This document shows positions 26,384 to 34,991 of a DNA stretch of 64,000 nt, in pieces. Position 1 is the stretch's first letter. Each line of letters opens with the position of its first letter. Below the pieces are notes generated by a model that did no database searches, was not told the DNA's origin, and saw only the letters and a program-made list of their open reading frames with translations. Source of the DNA: Eubacterium callanderi (lineage in GTDB: Bacteria; Bacillota; Clostridia; Eubacteriales; Eubacteriaceae). The stretch covers positions 1-64,000 of the forward strand of contig NZ_FRBP01000018.1 of the NCBI RefSeq assembly GCF_900142645.1, written 5' to 3'. The translations under genes were made by a program, and so were the position numbers.

Positions 26384-26764
26384 CTATGTTGTTGTAATTT
26401 CGCAGATGGTAAAGCCTAATGTTCCCTGAAGGTAGCTCAGAATTGCATTGACCGCTGATTTAACATCGGAAATACGGCCTGTAAAGATTAAGGTGCCGCT
26501 GAAACGGTCAATAAAACCCATGTCAATCGGGGCGGTCTTGATGGCCATATCCCCTGCGATAACAGCAATTTCCGCTGGTGTCATGCTTAAAATACCAATG
26601 GCTGCCTTATTATAATCCACACTTGGGTTTAAACCCAGCTTCTGGTAAACGATCGGGTCTGGACCCGCGATAATATGTGCCAGTGTAACCTGTTTTCCCG
26701 GTACGGTTTCCTGTATGATACGAAGTTTGCCTTCGTTTGATCCCAGTATATTGTTCACATCCAT
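26384..26764 (-). CDS. eutS: EutS/PduU-type bacterial microcompartment shell protein
   Basis: The 126-aa product contains RIIQETVPGKQVTLAHIIAGPDP and IGILSMTPAEIAVIAGDMA, the hallmark of the circularly permuted BMC-domain shell proteins EutS and PduU, and DRFSGTLIFTG. These form hexamers that tile microcompartment shells. It is co-transcribed with eutP, with no enzyme core genes beside them. RBS AGGAGGG is clear. Confidence 0.93.
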   Translation of the reverse strand: MDVNNILGSNEGKLRIIQETVPGKQVTLAHIIAGPDPIVYQKLGLNPSVDYNKAAIGILSMTPAEIAVIAGDMAIKTAPIDMGFIDRFSGTLIFTGRISDVKSAVNAILSYLQGTLGFTICEITTT

Positions 26765-26893
26765 TGAAGTCCCTCCTAAAAATCCCCATAACTTTTCATT
26801 CTTTATTATTGTATTACTATGTATTGTAACATTTAATCTTTAAGCAAAACATGGAAATACTTGTTTGATAAAGCTATTTTTTGTATTTTAACC

Positions 26894-26924
26894 CAAAAAA
26901 CACCCCTGATCAGGAGTGTTTTAA
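26894..26924 (-). terminator. Terminator of lgt
   Basis: On the minus strand AACACTCCTG / CAGGGGTGTT is followed by TTTTTT, just after the lgt stop. Confidence 0.82.
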
Positions 26925-26928
26925 AGAC

Positions 26929-27708
26929 TTATTCGCCACTGTTTAAGTGCTCGCCGCCAAATTTTTTTCTGAGGACAATGATGCCGCCAAACCCTACGAT
27001 CACGAGCGCCAGACTAATCAGCTGGGCTACACGCATGTTCATAAACATCAGGCTGTCCGTCCGCAGGCCTTCAATAAAGAAGCGTCCTACAGAATACAGT
27101 GCGAGGTACAAAAACAGCAGCTCGCCGTTGACTTTTTTGAATTTCTTTTCATAAAAGAACAAGAATCCAAAAACGAGCAAATCCCAGATGGACTCATATA
27201 AAAAGGTGGGATGAACACGAATCATCCCCAGAATCGGGTCGTTCACCGTAATGGCCCAGGGCAGATCGGTGATGGTGCCATGAGCTTCCTGGTTAAGATA
27301 ATTGCCCCAGCGCCCAATGGCCTGCCCCAGCGGCAATGCAGGGATCACCGTGTCCGCCAGAGAAAAGAAATTGATCTTCTTTACCCGGCACAGAATAATC
27401 CCGACGATCACTCCGGCGATAATACCGCCGTGTATGGCCAGTCCGCCGGAGCGCGTCATAATAATCTCATTAAGGTGTTTTGAATAGTAGCCCCATTCAA
27501 AAATAACATAATAAAGCCGCGCGCCCACGATAATGGATGGAACCAGGAACAGAAAAAAATCCATGATGTCATCGCTCTTGATGCCGTATTTTGAACTGCG
27601 CTTAACTGCAATTACCATCCCGATTACCAGGGCTGCGGCAATGAGGATTCCGTACCATTTCACCTCAATATTGAAAATCGTAAACGCTGTAGGGTTCGGT
27701 GTTGGCAT
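26929..27708 (-). CDS. lgt: Prolipoprotein diacylglyceryl transferase
   Basis: The 259-aa membrane enzyme has about seven hydrophobic segments. It shows GGLAIHGGIIAGV, whose His is essential in the family, and the Lgt signature GQAIGRWGNYLNQEAHG. It attaches diacylglycerol to the lipobox cysteine of prelipoproteins such as DctP of this window. It appears to stand with pduL upstream (23-base gap), and RBS GGAGG is clear. Confidence 0.97.
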   Translation of the reverse strand: MPTPNPTAFTIFNIEVKWYGILIAAALVIGMVIAVKRSSKYGIKSDDIMDFFLFLVPSIIVGARLYYVIFEWGYYSKHLNEIIMTRSGGLAIHGGIIAGVIVGIILCRVKKINFFSLADTVIPALPLGQAIGRWGNYLNQEAHGTITDLPWAITVNDPILGMIRVHPTFLYESIWDLLVFGFLFFYEKKFKKVNGELLFLYLALYSVGRFFIEGLRTDSLMFMNMRVAQLISLALVIVGFGGIIVLRKKFGGEHLNSGE

Positions 27709-27731
27709 GGCATTCCTCCAATAATTTTAAT

Positions 27732-28391
27732 TTATTCTTTTTCTGGCAGATCGCCAACCATCGGAAGTGGACTTCCGTCATCACAGATGGTCAGATAATC
27801 AATTGTAGCGGTTTCCTTATCGACGATACAGGCCAGCTGTCCATTGCGCGCGCCGGCTGCGTTGCCTTCTTCGATATCAATGTGCATTTCCATTTTGTGT
27901 TTATCCCCAACACGAACCAGCACATTATTGAAAACAAGGCCGCGAGGACCCTTCAGACGAACCGAAACAATATCGCCGTCCTTCAGATTGTAGTTAGCAC
28001 CTTCTTCGGTGGATAAGTGGATATGTCTTTCAGCGACGATCATCCCCTTTTCCTTAACTACTTTACCCTTTGGTCCGATAATGGTAAAGCCCGGTGTACC
28101 TTCCAGGTCCCCGGATAAGCGGATCGGAACCTGATGGATTCCTAATTTAACACCATCTGCGATGTTTAATTCCAGCTGTGTCTCTGGACGAACCGGACCT
28201 AAAACACGAACCCCTGCCAGTGTGTTCTTTGGTCCTACAATATCGACCTTTTCAACCGCTGCAAACTGTCCAGGCTGAACCAGAAATTTTTTCGGTGTCA
28301 GCTCATAGCCTTCACCGAATAAAGCTTCTAAATCCTCCTGGGACAAATGAATGTGTTTGTTTGATAATCCCAATGGTACTCTGCGTTCCAT
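27732..28391 (-). CDS. pduL: Phosphate propanoyltransferase (PduL-type phosphotransacylase)
   Basis: The 219-aa product begins MERRVPLGLSNKHIHLS and has the paired histidine motifs NKHIHLSQ (first half) and ERHIHLST (second half) that hold the two zinc ions of PduL. It converts acyl-CoA and phosphate to acyl phosphate, giving ATP via acetate or propionate kinase. No clear encapsulation peptide precedes the core, so it may be the cytosolic enzyme of acetogenesis (inference). The ATG at 28391 is chosen over 28412 because AAGGAG lies between them. Confidence 0.93.
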   Translation of the reverse strand: MERRVPLGLSNKHIHLSQEDLEALFGEGYELTPKKFLVQPGQFAAVEKVDIVGPKNTLAGVRVLGPVRPETQLELNIADGVKLGIHQVPIRLSGDLEGTPGFTIIGPKGKVVKEKGMIVAERHIHLSTEEGANYNLKDGDIVSVRLKGPRGLVFNNVLVRVGDKHKMEMHIDIEEGNAAGARNGQLACIVDKETATIDYLTICDDGSPLPMVGDLPEKE

Positions 28392-28447
28392 AAATACTAA
28401 TCTCCTTTTCATTAACCATTAATTTTTAAGTTTCTCTACCTTGCTTT

Positions 28448-28476
28448 ATTCTACCTAAAAATTATTCACTTGTTAA
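28448..28476 (-). promoter_or_regulatory. Promoter of pduL-lgt
   Basis: On the minus strand TTAACA (28471-28476), a 17-base spacer, TAGAAT (28448-28453). Confidence 0.65.
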
Positions 28477-28523
28477 TGCACTATTTTGTTCATTTTGCGC
28501 ATTTCGCATTTTAAAGACTGCTA

Positions 28524-30227
28524 CTATTTTGTCTTTTTTAGTTTTTTGGTCATTTCCAGCATTTCAGCGGCATGATCGAGCGTCGTTTGAGTCACCTCTG
28601 CGCCGCTGAGCATCCGGGCCAGTTCATTCTGGCGCTCCTGTTCTCCAAGTGGTCCAAAATTCACTTCAACGCCGTCATCGTCTGATTTTTTCTCAACCAA
28701 AAAATGCTTATCCGCCATCGAGGCAATCTGCGGCAGATGAGTAATGCAGATAATCTGGTGGGTCTTGCTGAGCTCAAAAACCTTCTCCGCCACTGCCTGG
28801 GCAGTCCTTCCGCTGATGCCTGTGTCAATCTCGTCAAAAATCATAGTCTGAATCCGGTCTCGGTCGCCAAAAATGCTTTTGATACCGAGCATTATACGGG
28901 ATATCTCCCCTCCCGAGGCAATTTTGCGCAGCGGCTTGGGAGGCACTCCAGGATTAACTGAGATTAAAAATTCAACCTGGTCCTGTCCTTTAGGCGAGAT
29001 CAGCTTCTTTTCCTGACTGATCTGTACCTGTACCACCGTTTTTTCCATAGCCAGATCCTTCAGCTCACGTTCAAGGGCTTCCTTAAATACCTGTCCGGCT
29101 TTTTTGCGCATTTCATGAAGCGCAGTGGTCCGGCTTTCATAGTCCCTCAGAATTTTTTTATACTGCTTCTGGAATTTTTCGATCTGCTCATCGCGGTTCA
29201 TAAGGCCAGAAAGCCGTTCTTCCAAAATCGTACCATAATCCAGTATCTCTTTGATCGAGCTTCCATACTTTCGCTTGAGCCCGGTGATCACGCCAAGACG
29301 CTTTTCCACTTCATCCAGATTATTCATGTCAAAGTCAATACCGTCAATATAGCTGCGGATTTCAAAGGACAGATTCTCAAGCTCCTGGTAAGCCGATTCC
29401 ACCACAGCCTCATAGGCCTTAAAGCCGCTGTCAATCTCCGAAATGTCCCGTATGCGGTCACCCAGCTCGGTCAACAATGCCAAGAGGGCGGTCTGGTAGG
29501 CGTTTTCGTCACCATTTAAAACCTGGTAGGCTTCATTGGCGCTTCTGAAAAGCTGTTCACTGTTGACAAGAATCTTTTTATCACTCTCCAGGCTTTCTTC
29601 TTCACCGTCGATCAGCTTTGCGGCCCGAATTTCCTTGAGCTCATACAAGAACATTTCCTTCTGGCGTTCCATTTCCCGCTCATCCTTTTCAAGACCGCGG
29701 ATTTTCTGACTGAGCTCCTTAAGCCTCGCAGCATCTTCCGCCACAGTGCCCAGCAGCTCCCTGGCTGGATCACCGCCAAAATCATCCAAAAGATGACGGT
29801 GGTTCTCCCGTTGAAACAGTGACTGATGCTCATGCTGTCCGTGGATATCAATCAGGTTGTCACCGATGGCCCGGAGCTGTGTTACGGTGATGATCATCCC
29901 GTCTGCCCGGCACACATTCTTCCCCTTTGTGTCAATTTCACGGGTCAAAATGAGACGCCCATCCTCTGGCTCAATACCAAATTCGGCCAGCTTGGCGGCA
30001 ACTGCCTGGTTTCCGTCAATATCAAACAGCCCCTGTACCACCATTTTATCCGCACCGTGTCGGATATTGGACTTATTGCCCCTCTGCCCCAGCAGTAGCG
30101 TAAGCGCGTCGATGACAATGGATTTACCGGCACCGGTTTCCCCAGTGATCACATTGAGCCCCGGATCCAGGTCGATATTCAAGGCCTCGATCAGAGCGTA
30201 ATTTTTAATGACGATATTTAACAGCAT
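28524..30227 (-). CDS. recN: DNA repair protein RecN
   Basis: The 567-aa SMC-like ATPase has Walker A GETGAGKSIVIDAL (about 29-42), a central coiled coil (about 160-380), the signature ASGGEISRIMLGIK, Walker B TMIFDEIDTGISG and the following VCITHLPQIA-type motif (ICITHLPQIASMADKH). It organises DNA ends in double-strand break repair. Length is normal. It ends the tlyA-nadK-argR-recN run that is conserved in Firmicutes. Confidence 0.97.
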   Translation of the reverse strand: MLLNIVIKNYALIEALNIDLDPGLNVITGETGAGKSIVIDALTLLLGQRGNKSNIRHGADKMVVQGLFDIDGNQAVAAKLAEFGIEPEDGRLILTREIDTKGKNVCRADGMIITVTQLRAIGDNLIDIHGQHEHQSLFQRENHRHLLDDFGGDPARELLGTVAEDAARLKELSQKIRGLEKDEREMERQKEMFLYELKEIRAAKLIDGEEESLESDKKILVNSEQLFRSANEAYQVLNGDENAYQTALLALLTELGDRIRDISEIDSGFKAYEAVVESAYQELENLSFEIRSYIDGIDFDMNNLDEVEKRLGVITGLKRKYGSSIKEILDYGTILEERLSGLMNRDEQIEKFQKQYKKILRDYESRTTALHEMRKKAGQVFKEALERELKDLAMEKTVVQVQISQEKKLISPKGQDQVEFLISVNPGVPPKPLRKIASGGEISRIMLGIKSIFGDRDRIQTMIFDEIDTGISGRTAQAVAEKVFELSKTHQIICITHLPQIASMADKHFLVEKKSDDDGVEVNFGPLGEQERQNELARMLSGAEVTQTTLDHAAEMLEMTKKLKKTK

Positions 30228-30275
30228 AAAAACCTCTCCTGTGCTTTAATCTGTCGGCTATTTTACCCGATGCCG

Positions 30276-30728
30276 TCAGGGCTTCATCAATTTTTTAAAG
30301 CGGCTTACGATTTCATTGACATCATTTTGCTCCCGGACGGCGACAAAAATGGTATCGTCTCCGGCCACAGTGCCGACCACCTCACTCCACTCCATGGAAT
30401 CAATGGCCAGAGCGGCCGCCTGGGCCATAGCAGGCAACGTATGAAGCACTACTAAAAAGGTTGCTGTATCAACCGTCAAAACGGATTCCCTGAAAACTGC
30501 CACGACCCGCTCATCGTATATGGTTCCCATATCTTTTAAGGAGGAATAGTACTGGCGTCCGTCCTGCCCCATGACCTTAATAAGCTTAAGCTCCTTAATA
30601 TCCCTCGAAATCGTAGCCTGAGTCACCTTGTAGCCACTCTGTTTTAAGTGCTCGGCCAACTCTTCCTGGGTTTCAATCTGATTATTTTCAATGATTTCAA
30701 TGATTTTAGTCTGTCTTGCTACTTTCAC
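30276..30728 (-). CDS. argR: Arginine repressor
   Basis: The 150-aa product has the N-terminal winged helix (IIENNQIETQEELAEHLKQSGYKVTQATISRDIKEL) and the C-terminal arginine-binding trimer domain with the GTVAGDDTIFVAV motif. It controls arginine synthesis and breakdown genes. The start codon is GTG, eight bases after AGGAGG. It follows nadK by five bases. Confidence 0.97.
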   Translation of the reverse strand: MKVARQTKIIEIIENNQIETQEELAEHLKQSGYKVTQATISRDIKELKLIKVMGQDGRQYYSSLKDMGTIYDERVVAVFRESVLTVDTATFLVVLHTLPAMAQAAALAIDSMEWSEVVGTVAGDDTIFVAVREQNDVNEIVSRFKKLMKP

Positions 30729-30733
30729 GGCGT

Positions 30734-31630
30734 CTACCTCCTGTCTTTATTGCTGATATTGCTAAGCACATCGTCAGAAAGCTTTTTCCTCAGACGATCG
30801 TAGAAATTCACATTGTTGAGCCGGACTAAATTGGCCGTATAGGGTGCTTTTTTCACTATAACCTCATCCCTCGCGCCAATGGGGATAATATTCTGCCCGT
30901 CAAAGCTTACAATAATATCCCGCTCACGCTCATCAAAACGAATGGTGATATCTTCCTCTGCGGCAATCACATAAGCACGGTCGTGAAGCCGGTGCGGACA
31001 GATAGGATTGACGATCATGACGTCTGTTCCAGGCGCCACCACCGGTCCGCCAGCCGCCAGCGAATAGGCGGTCGAACCGGTCGGGCTTGCAATGATCATC
31101 CCGTCTGCTCTGAAAAAGTCGATCATGTTCTCGCCCTCTTTCCCGGCGTATGCTTTAATATCCATCATTCTAAAGCCGGTATTTTTCACAAGAACGTCGT
31201 TGAGCGCCAGAAAGGTCTCGCACTTGCCGTTTGGCCGATGTATAGAAGAGGACAGCATCATCCGCTTTTCAAGGAAGAACTCGCCATCGCACAGAGCCTC
31301 TAACAGGTGCTCATAGTTGGAAGCCTCTCCTTCTGTCAAAAAGCCCAGCTTTCCAAGGTTAATGCCGAAAAGGGGCATGTCGTAAATGCAGGATGCCCTG
31401 GCAACAGACAGCAGTGTTCCGTCTCCGCCCAATACCACGATGCAGTCCGGCTTCTTGTAAAATTCATCCTTGGAATAGATGCTCACCCCAGGATCTCCAT
31501 CCGGCTCCATCTGATGATTGAGCAGAGCGACCTGTATTCCACGCCTTCTTAGGTAGCGGATACACTTAGCAGCCATTTCCACACTATCGCTTTTATCACA
31601 ATTGAGATAGATGCCAACTTCATTCATCAT
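30734..31630 (-). CDS. nadK: NAD kinase
   Basis: The product is about 298 aa with VVLGGDGTLLSVAR (GGDG motif, catalytic Asp), FGINLGKLGFLTE, ADGMIIASPTGSTAYSLAAGGP (NAD-binding) and PICPHRL. It makes NADP from NAD. The start overlaps the end of tlyA; in-frame ATG codons lie at 31642, 31630 and 31627, and the exact one is uncertain because no strong RBS separates them. Overlap means translational coupling with tlyA. Confidence 0.95.
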   Translation of the reverse strand: MMNEVGIYLNCDKSDSVEMAAKCIRYLRRRGIQVALLNHQMEPDGDPGVSIYSKDEFYKKPDCIVVLGGDGTLLSVARASCIYDMPLFGINLGKLGFLTEGEASNYEHLLEALCDGEFFLEKRMMLSSSIHRPNGKCETFLALNDVLVKNTGFRMMDIKAYAGKEGENMIDFFRADGMIIASPTGSTAYSLAAGGPVVAPGTDVMIVNPICPHRLHDRAYVIAAEEDITIRFDERERDIIVSFDGQNIIPIGARDEVIVKKAPYTANLVRLNNVNFYDRLRKKLSDDVLSNISNKDRR

Positions 31631-32471
31631 TGCTTTCCCCATCTTTCTTGCTATAGGCGCTGTGGGCTGTATTGACTACCTGCTCAATCAATTGTTCACG
31701 GTTTTCAAGCCCGGCAGTCTCAGATTCTGTCAATTTCTCGACAAAGCAGAGAAATTCAATATTCCCCTTAGGCCCCTGTATAGGTGAATAATCTAACCCC
31801 AAAACCTTAAAATGCTTTTCCATAATCTGTGTAAGTGTCCTGTCCAGTACCTCCTGATGGATCTTTTTATCCCGGACAACACCCTTCTTACCCACCTTAT
31901 CGCGCCCTGCTTCAAACTGGGGCTTAATAAGCCAGATACCCTTTCCACCATCCTTTAAAAACAAGCGGATCGCGTCCAGAAGCTTTGTGATTGAAATAAA
32001 GGAGACATCCATAACCGTTCCGTCCACACTATCCGGGATCGCGCCTTTTTCCAGATTTCTAAAATTCGTGCGTTCCATGGACACTACGCGTTCATTTCCT
32101 CGGAGACGCCAGTCAAGCTGGCCATATCCTACATCCACCGAGTATACTTTTGCGGCGCCATTTTGCAGCAGACAGTCTGTAAAGCCCCCGGTCGATGCAC
32201 CGATATCAAGGAAAATACCATCCTGTACCGGAAACGGAAAAACCGAAAGTCCTTTTTCCAGCTTGAGTCCTCCCCGGCTCACATAAGGGATGGGATTGCC
32301 CTTGATCTCGATAACGGATGGGTCTAAGTCCACCGCCAGCTGATCCCCTGCTTTATCCTTGACTTGGCCGCCCACCATAACCAGCCCGGCCATAATGGCT
32401 TTTTTAGCTTTTTCCCGAGAATCAAAAAAGCCGTGATCAACGAGATATTTATCAAATCGTTCTTTTTTCAT
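31620..32471 (-). CDS. tlyA: TlyA-family rRNA 2'-O-methyltransferase / hemolysin-like protein
   Basis: The 283-aa product has an N-terminal S4 RNA-binding domain (about 3-60) and an FtsJ-type methyltransferase domain with the SAM loop FLDIGASTGGFTDCLLQ and the later KPQFE motif. TlyA enzymes 2'-O-methylate cytidines of 16S and/or 23S rRNA. It is placed between oapA and nadK, overlapping nadK. Confidence 0.95.
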   Translation of the reverse strand: MKKERFDKYLVDHGFFDSREKAKKAIMAGLVMVGGQVKDKAGDQLAVDLDPSVIEIKGNPIPYVSRGGLKLEKGLSVFPFPVQDGIFLDIGASTGGFTDCLLQNGAAKVYSVDVGYGQLDWRLRGNERVVSMERTNFRNLEKGAIPDSVDGTVMDVSFISITKLLDAIRLFLKDGGKGIWLIKPQFEAGRDKVGKKGVVRDKKIHQEVLDRTLTQIMEKHFKVLGLDYSPIQGPKGNIEFLCFVEKLTESETAGLENREQLIEQVVNTAHSAYSKKDGESNDE

Positions 32472-32539
32472 ACATTCTACTTTCTATTTATAAAATGATA
32501 CCGGTCTGCCGGCATAATAAGTCCATCAAAACCGGGCTG

Positions 32540-33121
32540 TTATTCACAGCCCTTGAATAAAATCTTAACGGTTGCCACAGGCACTGAAAAGCCGTGGATA
32601 ATCGAGGTACTGTTCTTCATTGCCAGGTCCTTGCCAAGAGCCTTGCCGCCAACCGTCAGGCAGGCAATGCACCCGCTCATTACCAGACTCAAAACAACCG
32701 CGTTAAAGAGCGGATAAAAGCGCAGAAGCTGTGTGGCAATGCTGACGCCCGTAGCGCCACTGACAATGCCGCAGATATCCCCGATAACATCATTACAGAC
32801 ATTTGACACCCGCGGAGCATTTCTGACCAAAGAGACCGCTGTCTTAGCACCCTTTAGCTTTTTGGCGGCCATGGCATTAAAAGGCTCAATATTAACCGCT
32901 GTCACGGCCACACCCACAATATCCGCCAGTATCCCAAAAGCAATAATGGCAAATAAAATAAGGAAAGAAATCAGAAGACCCGTATGGGCTAAAAGCGTAT
33001 CTGAAATATAAGTGACCAGCATGGTCGAAAAGAAGGTTCCAATGGAAACTCCGATCACCCAATGGCGGTGCTTGCGCTCTTTTAATTCCTTTTTAGACAA
33101 ATTTTTCTTGTTTGTTTTCAT
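32540..33121 (-). CDS. oapA: OapA-like membrane protein (OLE RNA-associated protein)
   Basis: The 193-aa product has a basic N-terminus (MKTNKKNLSKKELKERKHRH) then four hydrophobic segments (about 25-45, 50-75, 135-155 and a weaker one near 110-125). Proteins of this size and layout, sometimes annotated as DUF21/CorB-like, sit directly downstream of OLE RNA, bind it and hold it at the membrane. Here the gene starts 55 bases after the end of the large structured RNA and precedes tlyA, the expected setting. The ATG at 33121 follows GGAG by five bases. The call rests on context and topology, not on an alignment. Confidence 0.8.
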   Translation of the reverse strand: MKTNKKNLSKKELKERKHRHWVIGVSIGTFFSTMLVTYISDTLLAHTGLLISFLILFAIIAFGILADIVGVAVTAVNIEPFNAMAAKKLKGAKTAVSLVRNAPRVSNVCNDVIGDICGIVSGATGVSIATQLLRFYPLFNAVVLSLVMSGCIACLTVGGKALGKDLAMKNSTSIIHGFSVPVATVKILFKGCE

Positions 33122-33148
33122 CAATTCTCCAGTTTTAAACTAAAAAGA

Positions 33149-33175
33149 AAGGAATTATGCGACGCATAATTCCTT
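33149..33175 (-). terminator. Terminator-like hairpin between OLE RNA and oapA
   Basis: On the minus strand a perfect 13-bp stem AAGGAATTATGCG / CGCATAATTCCTT is followed by TCTTTTTAG (down to 33141). It could end most OLE transcripts and let a fraction read through into oapA. Confidence 0.75.
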
Positions 33176-33764
33176 CACATTCTTTCATGGGGTGGTAGCA
33201 TAATGAGTAAACTTTGCGACATAGGTTCAGTAGGATTTCCCAAAACATGACTAAGACGTCGCCGTCAAAGCGGTTTCCCTTTACATGTAGTCTGCAGCGT
33301 CACCGGATGCAGGACTGAATTACCACTAAGTGTGCACTATAATCCCCACTATACCTCTTGCGAGCAGTCTAGGAGTTTTCCTCGACAACACCCATTGATC
33401 CTTAGCCTCTTTTGCAGATTAGGTTTCGAACGCAATATTTTATACTCTCCGGGCCCTGGAAATTATAAAACTGTCAGCCCATCCACCTAAGCCACTCAAG
33501 GCAGGCTACACTGTTTCAGTACTCCATTCCACTACAGAATGAAACACATTCACAGGTTTTCCCTATCATTAGACAGGTCTCCACGGAAGCAGGGTCAGAA
33601 GCCCACATGCCATTGCAGGTTGCCCCATCTTCCTTAACCCCCGGTGAACACCCCCAACTGGGCGTCAAAAGCATTCACAAGGGACTTCATCGATATGCCC
33701 TTCGACGGATTTTTAGGCCCGCCCTGGTGATCAACAGTGCCGACTAGAATACTGCACCACCTGT
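33176..33764 (-). ncRNA. ole: OLE RNA (ornate large extremophilic RNA)
   Basis: Between a strong promoter (33770-33798) and the terminator hairpin lies about 590 nt with no open frame but many short inverted repeats and G/A-rich loops, for example GGGCATATCGATGAAGTCCC. Size (about 600 nt), position directly upstream of a small four-helix membrane protein, and linkage to tlyA, argR and recN all match OLE RNA, a membrane-associated RNA-protein complex of anaerobic and extremophilic Firmicutes linked to alcohol, cold and Mg2+ stress. It is not RNase P RNA: the GAGGAAAGTCC core is absent. Identity is from size and context; I could not run a covariance search. Confidence 0.8.
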
Positions 33765-33769
33765 ATAAG

Positions 33770-33798
33770 ATTATATCACCTTCCTTTCTTTACGACAA
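33770..33798 (-). promoter_or_regulatory. Promoter of the OLE RNA
   Basis: On the minus strand TTGTCG (33793-33798), a 17-base spacer, TATAAT (33770-33775). The start of transcription is expected near 33764. Confidence 0.82.
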
Positions 33799-34017
33799 GC
33801 GAAAAACTGTATAAATATGTAAAGATTAAACAATATTTAAGCTGCTTTTCCCAAAATGCGTGAATATTGGGTGTATATGCGCCAGAGCATCCTCTAAAAT
33901 CATATTTCGCTCTCCCCATTTTTTATCGTCAAACTTTTGTAATACAGGTATTTCGTTTTTCTTAAAGCCCCTGTGGTAAAATGTAATAATCAAAGCACAA
34001 AAAGGTTGTTAAACAAT

Positions 34018-34930
34018 GAAAAGACTTATCGACGGCGCCGGAACCATCGGTCTGGTATACAGCTGGCTTTTATCCAGCCTGCAACAAGTCGATGTCTTGT
34101 TCCGCTCTCAACGTATCAGAGAAGCTCAAAAAAGGCTATGATCTCATGCTTATCGATAAATGTGAAAAACTGGAAATACTGAAGCGTTTCCACTACATCC
34201 CCAAATCGTTACCGGGCTCAAAGACAATTATGACCTGATCTTTGTTACTGTCAACCGCTTCCAGCTACCAGCCATTATTCCAGAATTAAAAGATAAAAAA
34301 GGAGACGTTCTCTTAATTTTTATGCAGAACCACTGGGTCATTGAGTCAGAGCTCCAACCCTTTTTTGCACCAGCGGAATATCTGTTGGCTTTTCCATCAC
34401 AGGTGAGCGGGGAGGAAGCTCCGATTCGTCGGTTGAGACTATTGTCTTTTCTGAAGACACCCTGTTGGGTGAAAGCAGCGGCCAGATAATCGACCGCTTA
34501 ATTGTTTTAAAGGCAGCTTTTGGCTGCAGCTCCCTGCGCATCAGGCTTCAGGCGGATATAACTGACTGGATCCGGGTCCACTATCTCCAACATTATGTCA
34601 ATGCAGGCGCTATCTTAGAGGTCGGCACCTATGACCGTTTTGCCCATTCACCAAAGAGGATAGCCCGGATGTTAAAGCTTACAGAAAAAGGGTTCAGATA
34701 TGTGCTTCTCTTGGGCTGATCTTAAAAATATCTTTTCTGCGCCATTATTTAAACTTCCTCTTCCCATCATCTCCCTGGCCATGCAGAAAATGTTTAAAAA
34801 TCCGAACACTCAAAACATGATTAAAAACCATATGCTTCAAGGCCTGTCTGAATGGATTGACGGTTATTACGAAGTTCTGAAAACAGGCACAGAGTGCGGT
34901 GTCCACATGCCACCTGGTCCTCATACGTGA
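34018..34930 (+). pseudogene. Ketopantoate reductase-like (ApbA/PanE family) pseudogene
   Basis: The start, MKRLIDGAGTIGLVYSWLLS, is the NADP-binding GxGxxG N-terminus of ApbA/PanE proteins. The frame shifts near 34100-34140 (LKKGYDLMLIDK continues in another frame), near 34200 (DNYDLIFVTVNRFQLPAIIPEL in a third), and again near 34400-34460, with the C-terminal helical part at 34465-34719 and 34700-34930. At least three frameshifts make a functional product impossible. A relic of the C-terminal domain could still be read, but no RBS supports it. Confidence 0.85.
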
Positions 34931-34954
34931 CAGCTGTCGGCCAATATCAACATC

Positions 34955-34991
34955 AAAAAGAGCAGCCGCATTAAAAGCGGCTGCTCTTTTT
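34955..34991. terminator. Bidirectional terminator
   Basis: A 15-bp perfect stem AAAAAGAGCAGCCGC / GCGGCTGCTCTTTTT lies between the panE-like pseudogene and the convergent MFS gene. Confidence 0.93.

Noticed and set aside
33176-33764. RNase P RNA or a group II intron as the identity of the large RNA
   Set aside because: The RNase P core GAGGAAAGTCC is absent and no intron-encoded protein or 5' GTGYG boundary is present. Size and neighbours fit OLE RNA better.
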